Made by a program: the position numbers and the translations under genes. A DNA stretch of 64,000 nt from Paracoccus alkanivorans (lineage in GTDB: Bacteria; Pseudomonadota; Alphaproteobacteria; Rhodobacterales; Rhodobacteraceae): contig NZ_QOKZ01000002.1 in NCBI RefSeq assembly GCF_003697785.1, forward strand, positions 248,001-312,000. Reading direction: 5' to 3'. How positions within the stretch are numbered: the first letter of the stretch is position 1; every line of letters begins with the position of its first letter. Shown piece after piece: positions 23,903 through 33,705 of this stretch. The notes below the pieces were generated by a model. It searched no databases. It was not told the DNA's origin and was given only the letters and a program-made list of their open reading frames with translations.

Positions 23903-25981
23903 TCAGAACCCCTTCAACTCGTCGATTTTCGCGGCGATGCGCCCGACCGAAGGAACCGCATGGTTCAGCAGCACCGGGCTGTGCGGCGAGGGGATGTCCG
24001 GCATGGTCAGGCGCGCAACCGGAGCGTCGAGATCCATGAAGGCCTCGTCCGCGACACGGGCCGCAATCTCGGCCCCGAAACCGGCAGTCCGCAGATCCTC
24101 GTGCACGATCAGGCAGCGCCCGGTCCGGCGAACCGAGTCCAGCACCGTCCCGGCATCCCAGGGCATCAGCGTGCGCAGGTCGATCACCTCGGCATCGCGC
24201 CCCTCGGCGGCCTCTTCACAGCGGGGCACCATGGCGCCCCAGGTGACGATGGTCAGCGCCCCTCCCGTGCGGGTAATCCTGGCCCGGCCAAAGGGCAGCG
24301 CATAGGCATCCCCCGGCCATGGCCGCCGCGCCCACGGCAAATCCAGCATCGCCCGGTGCTCGAAGAAGATCACCGGGTCATTGCCGCGAAGCGCCGTGCG
24401 CAACAGCCCGACGGCATCCTCGGCATTCGAGGGCACGGCGACCTTCCAGCCGGGATTGTGAAGGAACGCCACCTCGTTGGTCTGGCTGTGCCACGGATCG
24501 CCGCATTTGAAGAAACCGCCGGGCATGCGCAGCACCATGGGCGCGGCAAAGGCGTTGGCGGTGCGCCAGCGCATCGTGCCGCAATCGTTGATCTGCTCGG
24601 TCGCGGGCTCCGCATATTTGCGGAACTGGATCTCGGGCACCGGCATCAGCCCGGCCACGGCCATGCCGACGGCGCGGCCGACGATTCCCTCCTCGGACAG
24701 GCTGGTGTCGAAAACCCGGTCGGTCCCGTATTTCTCCTGCAAGCCAAGCGTCACCGCATGCACGCCGCCCTTGGGGCCGATATCCTCGCCGAACAGGACC
24801 ACACGCTCGTTCAGGGCCATCTCCTGATCCAGCACCCGGCGGATCGCCGTCACCATGTTAAGCCGCTGCCCCTGCGGCTCGGGCTTATCGGTGGTTTCGG
24901 GCGGGACAAAGCCATGGATATGCTGACCGCCCATCCGCTGCATCTCACCCTCGAAAAACACGTGCCGCGTCATCGTTTCGGGATCCGGGGTGGCGCGCGC
25001 CTCTGCCGCCTCGCGCGCGGCTTCGGCCCGCGCCCGCGCTGCTTCGACCAGACCTGTCCACTCGCCCGCTTCGATATGGGCGGGGACGAGATGGGATTTC
25101 AGCTTGTTCCACGGATCGCGGGCATGTTCGGCGGCAATGACCTCGTCGGATTTATATGCCTGCGTGTCCTGGAAACTGTGACCCTGCAGGCGCGGAACGG
25201 TCAGCCGCAGCAGGGCGGGAGTGCGGGTGCCACGGACATGGGAGACGGCCTCGGCTGTTAGATGGGCGGCGGTGGCGGGATCGGTCCCGTCGCCCGAAAA
25301 GACCGTCAATCCTGACCACGCAGCAAGATTCGAGGCAATATCCCCGCCGGGGGTGTTGAAGGAGGACGGAACCGAGATGCCGAAGCCGTTATCCTCGATA
25401 TAGAACAGCATCGGTAGGGCCTGCGTGGTGGCGATCGTCAGCGCCGACCAGAAGCCGTTGGTCGCGACCGAACCGTCTCCGCCCAGGGCCACGGCGATAG
25501 AGCTGCCGTGATCCCCGGACCCCATGCGCCGGGCATAATAGTCAAGCGCCTGCGCCCAACCGGCGGTTGGTGTGAACTGTGCCCCCACGCCGCCGCACAT
25601 GGGCAGCGCCGTCGCGCCCTCCGGATTGGGATGGTTGAAGACCACGCCGATATCGCGGCCATCGGAATACCCTCCGGCCCGGCCCATCGACGAGGCCAGC
25701 GCCTCGGCCGGATCGACCCCGAGCGACAGAAGGATCGGGCGCGAGCGGTAATAGCCGCAGATCGCGTCATGCCGCCCGGTCAGTTGCTGGCCCAGCAGGA
25801 TCTGCGCCATATCGTGGCCGCGGGCCGAGAATTGGTAAAGCACCTTCCTTTCCGGGACGAGCCGCTCTTCCTCCATCGCGTCGAGCGCGCGGGACAAGGC
25901 CATCGTGGAAAGGGTCCGGGACCAGTCAATGCCCGGATCGGGTGCGTTATGACGGATGTTCCGGACGATATTCCGAGTCAT
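23903..25981 (-). CDS. 2-oxoacid dehydrogenase E1, fused alpha and beta subunits
   Basis: A 692-residue thiamine-diphosphate enzyme. The alpha part (about residues 1-335) carries the TPP-binding motif GDGSVATNGFWSAL...YIEDN. The beta part (about 350-692) begins near NMVTAIRRVLDQEM and includes FGEDIGPKGGVHAVT. The subunits are usually separate proteins; here they are one chain joined by an alanine/arginine-rich linker. The ATG at 25981 has a GGAGGAG ribosome site; the open frame to 26146 has no family match. It decarboxylates a 2-oxoacid and passes the acyl group to the E2 encoded 3 bases downstream. Divergent from an Lrp-family gene. Confidence 0.92.
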   Translation of the reverse strand: MTRNIVRNIRHNAPDPGIDWSRTLSTMALSRALDAMEEERLVPERKVLYQFSARGHDMAQILLGQQLTGRHDAICGYYRSRPILLSLGVDPAEALASSMGRAGGYSDGRDIGVVFNHPNPEGATALPMCGGVGAQFTPTAGWAQALDYYARRMGSGDHGSSIAVALGGDGSVATNGFWSALTIATTQALPMLFYIEDNGFGISVPSSFNTPGGDIASNLAAWSGLTVFSGDGTDPATAAHLTAEAVSHVRGTRTPALLRLTVPRLQGHSFQDTQAYKSDEVIAAEHARDPWNKLKSHLVPAHIEAGEWTGLVEAARARAEAAREAAEARATPDPETMTRHVFFEGEMQRMGGQHIHGFVPPETTDKPEPQGQRLNMVTAIRRVLDQEMALNERVVLFGEDIGPKGGVHAVTLGLQEKYGTDRVFDTSLSEEGIVGRAVGMAVAGLMPVPEIQFRKYAEPATEQINDCGTMRWRTANAFAAPMVLRMPGGFFKCGDPWHSQTNEVAFLHNPGWKVAVPSNAEDAVGLLRTALRGNDPVIFFEHRAMLDLPWARRPWPGDAYALPFGRARITRTGGALTIVTWGAMVPRCEEAAEGRDAEVIDLRTLMPWDAGTVLDSVRRTGRCLIVHEDLRTAGFGAEIAARVADEAFMDLDAPVARLTMPDIPSPHSPVLLNHAVPSVGRIAAKIDELKGF

Positions 25982-26144
25982 CGAACTCCTCCTCTCAGCT
26001 GCGTTTCCGCAGCGGCCCCCGCTCCGGCCGCACACGGCGTGGTTGACCCATTCACAGTATACACCATCGCGGCCGATATGATTTGACCAGAATATCCGGA
26101 AGTGATTATGAATATGATGAAAACTATTCGAGAAAATTCGATTC

Positions 26145-26615
26145 ATGAATGATACATTTCAGCTTGATGATCTGGACCGGCGGATCCTGACCATACTTCA
26201 AAAAGACGGGTCACAGGGCACGAACGCCCTTGCGGAACATGTGAACGCCTCGGCCAGTTCGTGCTGGCGCCGCATCCGCGCGCTGGAAGAGGCGGGGGTG
26301 CTGGGTTCGAATGTCCGATTGGTCAATCCGGCGGCGATCGGCCGGGCGCTGGACGTGTTCTGCCATGTCAGGATGAAGTCGCAGGGGGCCGGGGCCCGGG
26401 CGAGCTTCCAGCAGGCGCTGGAGGCCGAGCCGACCATACTCGAGGCCTACACGATCTCGGGCGAGTGGGACTACCTGCTTCACCTGATCGTTCACGACAT
26501 GCAGGATTACGAGCGCATCCTGATGGGGCATGTGCTGGATCACGACAGCGTGGCGGCCACATCCAGCATCTTCGTGCTGCGGCGGGTGAAACATACCACC
26601 GCCCTGCCGGTCTGA
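26145..26615 (+). CDS. Lrp/AsnC-family transcriptional regulator
   Basis: A 156-residue regulator: N-terminal helix-turn-helix (residues 5-60, DLDRRILTILQKDGSQGTNA; SASSCWRRIRALEEAGVL) and a C-terminal RAM ligand-binding domain. Divergent from the E1 gene (163-base gap) and probably its regulator, likely answering to an amino acid. The upstream gap is AT-rich, with ATTCG repeated twice 5 bases apart near 26126-26140. The palindrome ATTCATGAAT (26141-26150) contains the start codon, which could allow autorepression. Confidence 0.92.
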   Translation: MNDTFQLDDLDRRILTILQKDGSQGTNALAEHVNASASSCWRRIRALEEAGVLGSNVRLVNPAAIGRALDVFCHVRMKSQGAGARASFQQALEAEPTILEAYTISGEWDYLLHLIVHDMQDYERILMGHVLDHDSVAATSSIFVLRRVKHTTALPV

Positions 26616-26726
26616 CATCAAAGCGACGAACCCGCAGGCAGAGAGCGTGCGAGGGCTTCCGGCCCGGCGCGATGGATTCCTGGCAATTCCCGAACCGGCG
26701 GCAATTCCGCCTGATCCGGAAACCGC

Positions 26727-29144
26727 TCAGGTCCCGCGCGGCTTGGCACGCATCGTGGGAGCGGCCTCGGTCGGATCCTCCGGCCAAGGGTGACGGGGAT
26801 AGCGGCCACGCATGTCCTTGCGGACATCGCCATAGGAGGACGCCCAGAAACCGGGCAGGTCCGTCGTTACCTGCACGGGCTTCCCTCCCGGCGACAGGAG
26901 CGAGATGCGCAGCGGGCGTCCGCCCACCACCGGATGACGGGTCACGCCAAAGAGTTCCTGCAGGCGCAGCTCGATCGAAGGCGTCTCGTGGTCGTAATCG
27001 ATCGGTATCTTGCGGCCAAGCGGGGTGATGAAATGCCCCGGCACCTCTGTGGCAAGGCGTTGCTGACCGTCCCAGCCTATCCGCACCTTCAGGGGTTCGG
27101 TCAGATCCAGTGCGCGCAGATCGGCCAGAGTCCTGCACCGCCCCAGCCATGGCAGCAGCCAATCCCCATCGGCCAGCAGGCTGGCATCATCCACCGGCCC
27201 CAACCCCTCGACCAGTGCGATACGGGCGCGCAGGCGGGCGGCGGCGGGAGTCCATGGCAAGCCGTCCTGCCGCAACCCCTCCAGCGCCGCGCACGCCACG
27301 GCATCCTCCGGCGCGTCCTTCCAGATCCGGTCCGACAGCACCAGCGCCCCGAAACGCTCTTGCCGACGGGCCAATACGCGGGCCTCGCGCCGGGACCATT
27401 CGCAGATCGCGACCTCTTCGATCTGCCCACCGTAAAGCGCCCGCAATTCGGCCCCGTCCAGCGCGGCGGCCATGCGAATCCGCGCCTCGCGCTGATCGCC
27501 GTCCAGATCCACCGCCACCATCAGGTTTTGTCCGGCAAGGGTATCGCCCTCTTCCAGCACCGCCCCCTTGCCCCCCGACAGCACGAAGCGCGGCGCCTCG
27601 CCCTTGCGGCGCAGTCCTATCCGGTCGGGATAGGCCAATGCGGCCATCGCTCCCGCCGTCATCACCTCGGATTCGGGAACCAGTTTCCGAAGCCGCCGCG
27701 CCTCCTCGCGGATGCGCTGCAATCCGGGGCGATTCAGGTCATGGGGGTAGCGGTCCGAAAATGCCTTGGAGTCGCGGATCGCCGCCAGCCGCAGCGCCAG
27801 GTCCGAGGGCGCGCCGCGCAGGGGATCGCGATCCGACAAAAGCGCCGCCAGATCCGCCGCTCCGCGCCCGGCTCGCAGCAGCATATGCGCCAGCCTCGGA
27901 TGCAGGGGCAGCCGGGCCAGCGCCTTGCCATGGCCGGTAATCCGCCCTGCCCGGTCCAGCGCCCCGAGTTCCGTCAGCAACGTCCGCGCCTCGGCCAAGG
28001 CCGCTTCGGGCGGCGGCGTCAGAAAGGCCAGATCGGAGGGCTCCGCCCCCCAAGCGGCCAGTTCCAGCGCCAAACCGGCCAGATCGGCGACCATGATCTC
28101 GGGCGGGGCGAAGGCGGGCAGTGCCCCCTCCTCGGCCCGCGCCCACATGCGATAGCAGATCCCCGGAGCCACGCGCCCCGCGCGCCCCCGGCGCTGGTCC
28201 GCCTCGGCGCGGCTGACACGCTCGGTCACCAGCCGGGACATGCCGCTGCCGGGATCGAAACGCGCCCGCCGCGCCCGGCCGGCATCCACCACCACCCGCA
28301 CCTCGGGGATGGTTAGCGAGGTCTCGGCAATCGCCGTCGCCAGCACGATCCGCCGCCTGCCCCCCGGCGGGGCAAGCGCCGCCCGCTGCGCCCTGGCATC
28401 CAGCGCCCCGTAAAGCGGCAGCACCTCGCAGCCCGTTGTCCCCAGCATGCCGGACACACGCCGGATCTCTCCCTCTCCCGGCAGGAAGGCGAGGACCGTG
28501 CCGCCAGTCTCGCGCGTCTCCTCTTCGGCCCGCAGGATCAGCCGCGCCGCCTCGTCGGCCAGCCGCACCCGCGCAGGCAAGGGCCGCTCCAGCCAGCGGG
28601 TTTCGACCTCGAAGGCCCGCCCTTCGGATCGCAGCACCGGCGCATCGTCCAATAGCGCCGCGACCGGTTCGGCCTCCAGCGTGGCCGACATCACCAGCAC
28701 CGCCAGATCCTCGCGCAGCGCGCCCCGCGCCTCCCAGACCAGCGCAAGGCCCAGATCGGCGTTCAGGCTGCGTTCGTGAAACTCATCGAAGATCACGCAG
28801 CCGATACCCTCCAGCGACGGATCCGACTGAATCATCCGGGTCAGGATTCCCTCGGTGACGACCTCGATCCGGCTGCCCGGCACCGCCTCACCCCGGATGC
28901 GGTAGCCGACCTGACCGCCGGGTTCCTCTCCCAATCCCGAGGCCAGCCGTTCCGCCGCCGCCCGTGCAGCCAGCCGCCGCGGCTCCAGCATCACGATCTT
29001 GCCAAGGGTCTGGTCCATCAGGGCCAATGGCACCCGCGTCGTCTTGCCCGCCCCCGGCGGCGCGACCAGCACCGCCCGGCCATGCGCGGACATGGCACGG
29101 CACAGGGCGGGAATTGCATCGTCTATGGGCAACTTTTCAAGCAT
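26727..29144 (-). CDS. hrpB: ATP-dependent helicase HrpB (DEAH type)
   Basis: An 805-residue DExH-box helicase. Walker A APPGAGKTT (about residue 29), DEFH box in FDEFHERSLNADLGLAL, SAT motif (VMSATLE), and motif VI (QRRGRAGRVAPGICYRMW) are all intact, followed by the HA2 region and the C-terminal HrpB domain. It stands alone, divergent from ycjX. The cellular role of HrpB is not well defined; family evidence points to RNA metabolism. Confidence 0.95.
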   Translation of the reverse strand: MLEKLPIDDAIPALCRAMSAHGRAVLVAPPGAGKTTRVPLALMDQTLGKIVMLEPRRLAARAAAERLASGLGEEPGGQVGYRIRGEAVPGSRIEVVTEGILTRMIQSDPSLEGIGCVIFDEFHERSLNADLGLALVWEARGALREDLAVLVMSATLEAEPVAALLDDAPVLRSEGRAFEVETRWLERPLPARVRLADEAARLILRAEEETRETGGTVLAFLPGEGEIRRVSGMLGTTGCEVLPLYGALDARAQRAALAPPGGRRRIVLATAIAETSLTIPEVRVVVDAGRARRARFDPGSGMSRLVTERVSRAEADQRRGRAGRVAPGICYRMWARAEEGALPAFAPPEIMVADLAGLALELAAWGAEPSDLAFLTPPPEAALAEARTLLTELGALDRAGRITGHGKALARLPLHPRLAHMLLRAGRGAADLAALLSDRDPLRGAPSDLALRLAAIRDSKAFSDRYPHDLNRPGLQRIREEARRLRKLVPESEVMTAGAMAALAYPDRIGLRRKGEAPRFVLSGGKGAVLEEGDTLAGQNLMVAVDLDGDQREARIRMAAALDGAELRALYGGQIEEVAICEWSRREARVLARRQERFGALVLSDRIWKDAPEDAVACAALEGLRQDGLPWTPAAARLRARIALVEGLGPVDDASLLADGDWLLPWLGRCRTLADLRALDLTEPLKVRIGWDGQQRLATEVPGHFITPLGRKIPIDYDHETPSIELRLQELFGVTRHPVVGGRPLRISLLSPGGKPVQVTTDLPGFWASSYGDVRKDMRGRYPRHPWPEDPTEAAPTMRAKPRGT

Positions 29145-29253
29145 TTGCGGCGTTATGACAGAAGCGCGAATGACGCGAAAGACGGTCGCGACCTATGCAA
29201 AGCCGCATGGCCGACATATCTTCCGGTAAAACGGGGCAAGGATAACGGGCGGA

Positions 29254-30624
29254 ATGGGAATCGGCAGTGATCTGATGCGCGGGCTCGGCTTTGGCGATCC
29301 GGTGATCCGCTTGGGCGTCACCGGCCTGTCGCGGGCGGGCAAGACAGTGTTCATCACCTCGCTGGTGGCGAACCTGATGGATCGCGGGCGGATGCATGCC
29401 CTGCGCGCCGCCGCCGATGGCAGCCTCAAGACCGCGTGGCTGCAGCCCCAGCCCGACGACACCGTGCCGCGTTTCGATTTCGAGCGTCATCTCGCTGCGC
29501 TGACCGGCCCTGACCCGCATTGGCCCGACAGCACGCGCCATGTCAGCCAGCTTCGCCTGTCGCTGCGGATCGAGCCACGGGGGCTCTTTTCCGGCTTGCG
29601 CGGACCGCAGACCGTGCATCTGGATATCGTCGATTACCCGGGTGAGTGGCTGCTGGACCTGCGGCTGATGGAGAAGGATTTCGGGGACTGGTCCGCCGAA
29701 GTCCTCTCGCGGATCGATGGCCGCCCCGGCGCGGGGGAATATCTGGATGCGCTATCCGGCCTCGATCCCGTCGACCGGCTCGACGAGCCGACCGCGCAGC
29801 GCCTTGCCGAAGCCTATACCGCCCATCTTCAAGCCGCGCGCGCGGCGGGCTGGTCCGACTGCACCCCCGGCCGCTTCCTGATCCCCGGCGAACTGGCGGG
29901 CTCTCCGGCACTGACATTCGCGCCCCTGCCCGAGGGTTTGCAGGGCGGCAAGCTTTACAAGGAGTTCCGGCGCCGCTTCGATGCCTACAAATCCCGGGTG
30001 GTCAAGCCCTTCTTCCGCGATCATTTCGCCCGGATCGACCGGCAGGTGGTGCTGGTCGATGTGCTGGGGGCAATTCACCAGGGTCCGCAGGCGGTCGAGG
30101 ATATGCGCCGCGCGATGGCCGATATCCTGACCGCCTTCCGCCCCGGACGCGCGGGATGGCTGGCGCAGCTGCTTGGCACGCGGCGGGTCGAACGGATCCT
30201 GTTTGCCGCGACCAAGGCCGATCATCTGCATCATATTCAGCATAACCGGCTGACCGCGATCCTGTCGGCCACGCTGCGCGAGGCCCGCGACCGCGCCGAT
30301 TTCTCGGGCGCGCGGACCGAGGCCATGGCCATCGCCGCCCTGCGCGCCACGACCGAGGACGTGATCCGGCAGGAGGGCGAGGAATTGCCCGCCGTGCGTG
30401 GGCGGCTGACCGACGGGCGGCAGGCGGCATTCTATCCCGGCGAATTGCCCTCCGACCCGTCGCAATTGCTGAACCCGGCCCGCGACGGGGCAAGGGACTG
30501 GCTGGATGCCGATTATGCCGTGATGAATTTCGCCCCCGCACCGATGACCCGCCGTCCCGGGGACGGTCCGCCCCATATCCGGCTGGACCGCGCCGCCGAA
30601 TTCCTGATCGGAGACATGCTGTGA
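29254..30624 (+). CDS. ycjX: YcjX-family GTPase-like protein (DUF463)
   Basis: A 456-residue P-loop protein. Walker A GLSRAGKT is near residue 24; further family blocks include LDIVDYPGEWLLDL, YKSRVVKPFFRDHFARIDRQ and FAATKADHLHH. It overlaps the ycjF gene by 4 bases, the usual ycjX-ycjF pair. The pair is linked to envelope stress in enterobacteria, but its biochemical role is not known. Confidence 0.93.
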   Translation: MGIGSDLMRGLGFGDPVIRLGVTGLSRAGKTVFITSLVANLMDRGRMHALRAAADGSLKTAWLQPQPDDTVPRFDFERHLAALTGPDPHWPDSTRHVSQLRLSLRIEPRGLFSGLRGPQTVHLDIVDYPGEWLLDLRLMEKDFGDWSAEVLSRIDGRPGAGEYLDALSGLDPVDRLDEPTAQRLAEAYTAHLQAARAAGWSDCTPGRFLIPGELAGSPALTFAPLPEGLQGGKLYKEFRRRFDAYKSRVVKPFFRDHFARIDRQVVLVDVLGAIHQGPQAVEDMRRAMADILTAFRPGRAGWLAQLLGTRRVERILFAATKADHLHHIQHNRLTAILSATLREARDRADFSGARTEAMAIAALRATTEDVIRQEGEELPAVRGRLTDGRQAAFYPGELPSDPSQLLNPARDGARDWLDADYAVMNFAPAPMTRRPGDGPPHIRLDRAAEFLIGDML

Positions 30625-31694
30625 GCGACAATCCCAAGCGCAGCCCCGTGCTGATCGAACTGGAGAGCCCCGCGCCCGCCGATTCCGCGGCCGGCCCCCG
30701 GCACGAGACCCGCGACGAGGCGGGCCATGCCCAACCCAACCCCGCCGACGCTCCGCCGATCGGCGACCCGGACGCTCCGCTGCCCCGCCCGCGCACGATG
30801 GAGATGGTGACGCGGCTGGTGGGCCGCCCGCCCTCGCCCATGACCCGGTTGTTCATCAATTCCGGCGTGGCGCTGTTCGTGTTCCTGCTGACCATGGCGG
30901 CGCTGGATTTCATCGGCGGGCTGCTGGACAGCTATCCGCTGCTTGGCTGGATCGGCATCGGGTTGCTGGGCTTGTTCACGCTGGCCAGTCTTGGGATGGC
31001 ATGGCGGGAGTACCGCGCATGGGCACGCTTTGCCCGGATCGACGCGATCCAGCGGCAGGCCGGGCAGGCGCTGGCCGAGAACAGCACCGACAAGGCGCGG
31101 CGCGTGATCGATCAATTGCTGTCGCTGTATCGCCCGCGCCCTGACCTGAAATGGGGTCATCAGCGCGTGACCGAGGCGCGTGGCGAAGCCTATGACGCCC
31201 GCAGTCTGATCACCATGGCCGAGACCGAGCTGATGGCGCAACTGGACCAGGAAGCCCGCCGCGAGATCGAGGCCGCCGCCCGGACCGTAGCCGCCGCCAC
31301 CGCGCTGATCCCGCTGGCACTGGCCGATGTCGCGGCGGCGCTGGCCGCCAATCTGCGGATGATCCGCCGCATGGCCGAGATTTATGGCGGCCGCGCGGGA
31401 ACGGTGGGAAGCTGGCGGCTGGCGCGCACCGTGATGACCCATCTGGTCGCCACAGGCGCCGTCGCGGCCGGTGACGACCTGATCCACACCGTTGCCGGCG
31501 GCGGTGTGCTTGCCAAGCTGTCGCGCCGTTTCGGCGAAGGCGTGGTCAATGGCGCACTGACCGCCCGCGTCGGCATCGCCGCGATGGAGGTCTGCCGCCC
31601 CCTGCCCTTCCTCGCCCAACCCCGTCCCAAGGTCGGCAATCTGGTCGCGCGCGGATTGCGGGGCCTGTTCGGCAGCGATGACGGCGGTCGCTGA
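30621..31694 (+). CDS. ycjF: YcjF-family inner-membrane protein (DUF697)
   Basis: A 357-residue protein with a proline-rich cytoplasmic N terminus (about residues 1-70). Two membrane helices lie near 78-96 (SGVALFVFLLTMAALDFIGG) and 105-125, followed by a DUF697-type C-terminal domain with alanine-rich helices. The start overlaps the ycjX stop (ATGA), so the two are co-translated and probably form a membrane-linked complex. Confidence 0.92.
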   Translation: MSDNPKRSPVLIELESPAPADSAAGPRHETRDEAGHAQPNPADAPPIGDPDAPLPRPRTMEMVTRLVGRPPSPMTRLFINSGVALFVFLLTMAALDFIGGLLDSYPLLGWIGIGLLGLFTLASLGMAWREYRAWARFARIDAIQRQAGQALAENSTDKARRVIDQLLSLYRPRPDLKWGHQRVTEARGEAYDARSLITMAETELMAQLDQEARREIEAAARTVAAATALIPLALADVAAALAANLRMIRRMAEIYGGRAGTVGSWRLARTVMTHLVATGAVAAGDDLIHTVAGGGVLAKLSRRFGEGVVNGALTARVGIAAMEVCRPLPFLAQPRPKVGNLVARGLRGLFGSDDGGR

Positions 31695-31878
31695 TCCGGG
31701 GGCGGCGCGCCGCTCGGCGAATTTTCTTGCGATCCCGGAGAAAACAGCTTAGACGGGAGGCGCTACGTTATCGCTTCTTCGACCTGTCTCCTTCATCTGG
31801 CTTCAGTCTTAGAGTTTGAACTGACAAGGCCGGGTTCGTCGCACTCAAGCGGACGACATTACTATAGGAGATCTCACG

Positions 31879-32085
31879 ATGGCCAACGGCACCGTGAAAT
31901 GGTTCAACGCCACCAAAGGTTATGGTTTTATCGCACCGGAAAACGGCAAGCGGGACGTGTTCCTGCATATCTCGGCGCTGGAGCGTGCCAATCTGTCCGC
32001 TCCCGCTGACGGTCAGGCCGTGACTTTCGACATCGAAACCGGCCGCGACGGACGCGAATCGGCGATCAACGTCGCTTTCGCCTGA
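31879..32085 (+). CDS. Cold-shock domain protein (CspA family)
   Basis: A 68-residue single-domain RNA/DNA-binding protein. Both RNP motifs are intact (KGYGFIAP and DVFLHISAL). A good ribosome site (AGGAGA) precedes the ATG. The 184-base gap before it has no gene and probably holds the promoter and a long 5' leader, common for this family. A clear intrinsic terminator follows at 32122-32148, so it is monocistronic. Confidence 0.96.
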   Translation: MANGTVKWFNATKGYGFIAPENGKRDVFLHISALERANLSAPADGQAVTFDIETGRDGRESAINVAFA

Positions 32086-32121
32086 GCGCGATCCACGCCC
32101 ATCGGGCAGGTTTGACGCATG

Positions 32122-32148
32122 AGCCCTCGCCTTCCGGCGGGGGCTTTT
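32122..32148 (+). terminator. Rho-independent terminator of the cold-shock gene
   Basis: AGCCCTCGCC and GGCGGGGGCT make a 10-bp stem (one G-T pair) with a TTCC loop, followed by a short T-run. It sits 37 bases after the cold-shock stop codon. Confidence 0.9.
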
Positions 32149-32196
32149 CCCATGCCGGTGGGCAAGGCATGGCTGGCAATCGACATTGCCCCGCAT

Positions 32197-32217
32197 CTGG
32201 TTATAAAATCTGACCAG
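32197..32217. promoter_or_regulatory. Inverted repeat upstream of GntR gene
   Basis: CTGGT and ACCAG are inverted around 11 AT-rich bases, 25 bases before the GntR start codon. TGGT/ACCA half-sites are common for FadR-subfamily regulators, although their spacing is usually shorter. A candidate self-regulation site. Confidence 0.4.
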
Positions 32218-32241
32218 TTTTCAGGCAGCACCGCAGGCCCC

Positions 32242-33012
32242 ATGCCCTTCCAGAAGATCGAAGCCAAGAAACTGTCCGACGCGGTGATCCGCCAGATCGA
32301 AGGGCTGATCCTGCAAGGCGTCCTCTCCCCGTCCGAGCGCCTGCCCTCCGAGCGGGACATGGCCGAGGCGATGGGGGTCTCGCGCCCCTCCCTGCGCGAG
32401 GCGTTGTCGCGCCTGCAGGAGGACGGGCTGCTGGTCGCGCGCCCCGGCTCGGGCATCTATGTCGCCGAGATCCTGGGTTCGGCCTTTTCGCCCGCGCTTG
32501 TGCGGCTGATCGCCCGCCACCCCCGCGCGACCGCCGATTACCTGGCGTTCCGCAAGGATCTGGAGGGGCTGGCAGCCGAACGCGCGGCGCAATCCGCAGG
32601 CGATGTCGACCTGCAGGTAATCGACGCAGCCTTCCGCAGGATGCAGGCCGCCCATCTCCGTCCCGACCCGCAAACCGAAGCAACTCTGGACGTGGCCTTT
32701 CACATGGCCATCATCGAGGCCAGTCATAATGTCGTCGCGCTGCATATGATGCGATCGATGCAGGAACTGCTGCAAGCAGGGGTATTCCGCAATCGCAGCC
32801 GCATCTTCGCCTCGGACGCGGTGCGTGACCGGATATTGTCACAGCATGAGGCGATCAACACCGCCCTGCAAAGCCGCGACGGCACCGCCGCGCGGCGCCG
32901 TATCGAAGAACATCTGGATTATGTCGCAGAACAACTGACCATCCAGCAGCGGACCGACGAGCAGGCCGAACTGGCCCGGCTGCGGCTGCGTCATGCCGGT
33001 CAGGAAAGCTGA
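32242..33012 (+). CDS. GntR-family transcriptional regulator (FadR/FCD subfamily)
   Basis: A 256-residue regulator of the PdhR/LldR kind: winged helix (residues 10-75, LPSERDMAEAMGVSRPSLRE) and an FCD domain with DVAFHMAIIEASHN and the C-terminal metal-ligand histidines. The ATG at 32242 is chosen (MPFQKIEAKK); the frame opens earlier at 32119 but through the terminator. No adjacent target operon is evident, so what it controls is unknown. Confidence 0.9.
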   Translation: MPFQKIEAKKLSDAVIRQIEGLILQGVLSPSERLPSERDMAEAMGVSRPSLREALSRLQEDGLLVARPGSGIYVAEILGSAFSPALVRLIARHPRATADYLAFRKDLEGLAAERAAQSAGDVDLQVIDAAFRRMQAAHLRPDPQTEATLDVAFHMAIIEASHNVVALHMMRSMQELLQAGVFRNRSRIFASDAVRDRILSQHEAINTALQSRDGTAARRRIEEHLDYVAEQLTIQQRTDEQAELARLRLRHAGQES

Positions 33013-33042
33013 TCGGCAGTTGCCTGCAATGACAAAGGCATA

Positions 33043-33624
33043 TCAGCGGGCCAGTTCGGCGGCGACCGCTTCGCGCAGTGCCGGAAGCAGTTCGGCTTCG
33101 AACCACGGATTCTTGCGCAACCACGCGGTATTGCGCCAGGAAGGGTGTGGCAGCGGAAAGACTGCGGGCGCATGATCACGCCATCCGCGAACGGTTTCGG
33201 TCACGTTGCCCTGCCCCAGATGCCATTTGATCGCGTGGCCGCCGACAAGCAGCGTCAGCCTGGGCCGCAGATACCGCATGACCCGCACCCGCCACGTATT
33301 GGCGCAGATCGGCGGCGGCGGCAGATCCGAGCCTTTCGAATCATAGCCCGGGAAACAGAATGCCATCGGCACGATGGCAACCCGGTCACGGTCGTAGAAG
33401 GCGGTTTCGTCGATATCCATCCATTGCCGCAGCCTCTCGCCCGAGCGGTCGGTAAAGGGCCGTCCGCTTTCATGCACCCGCATTCCGGGCGCCTGCCCCG
33501 CGATCAACAACCCCGGCCCCTTGCGAAACCAGACCACCGGACGCGGTTCATGCCCGGTCGCCGTCGCCGCGAACCGCTCGGCGCAGAGGGTGCAAGCCCT
33601 TATTTCACGCGACAGAGACCGCAT
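33043..33624 (-). CDS. Uracil-DNA glycosylase family protein with [4Fe-4S] cysteines
   Basis: A 193-residue base-excision repair enzyme of the family 4/5-like group. Motif A is GQAPGMRVHESGRPFTDRSG (residues 43-62) and motif B is the HPSWRN loop near residue 158. Four cysteines in the pattern C11-x2-C14 and C90-x16-C107 match the iron-sulfur ligands of family 4/5 enzymes. The motif A aspartate position is not the classical one, so substrate preference is uncertain. It converges with the GntR gene. Confidence 0.85.
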   Translation of the reverse strand: MRSLSREIRACTLCAERFAATATGHEPRPVVWFRKGPGLLIAGQAPGMRVHESGRPFTDRSGERLRQWMDIDETAFYDRDRVAIVPMAFCFPGYDSKGSDLPPPPICANTWRVRVMRYLRPRLTLLVGGHAIKWHLGQGNVTETVRGWRDHAPAVFPLPHPSWRNTAWLRKNPWFEAELLPALREAVAAELAR

Positions 33625-33705
33625 TCGCTTAATTTAAAACAATTTCGGCATGAAAGAAGCCACATGGTCACGATTTGTCATGTATCCTGCAGGAAACTGG
33701 ACACT

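Noticed and set aside
22913..25261. Plus-strand open frame of 782 codons opposite the E1 and E2 genes
   Set aside because: Antisense shadow: it crosses the boundary of two clear genes and has no recognisable domain.
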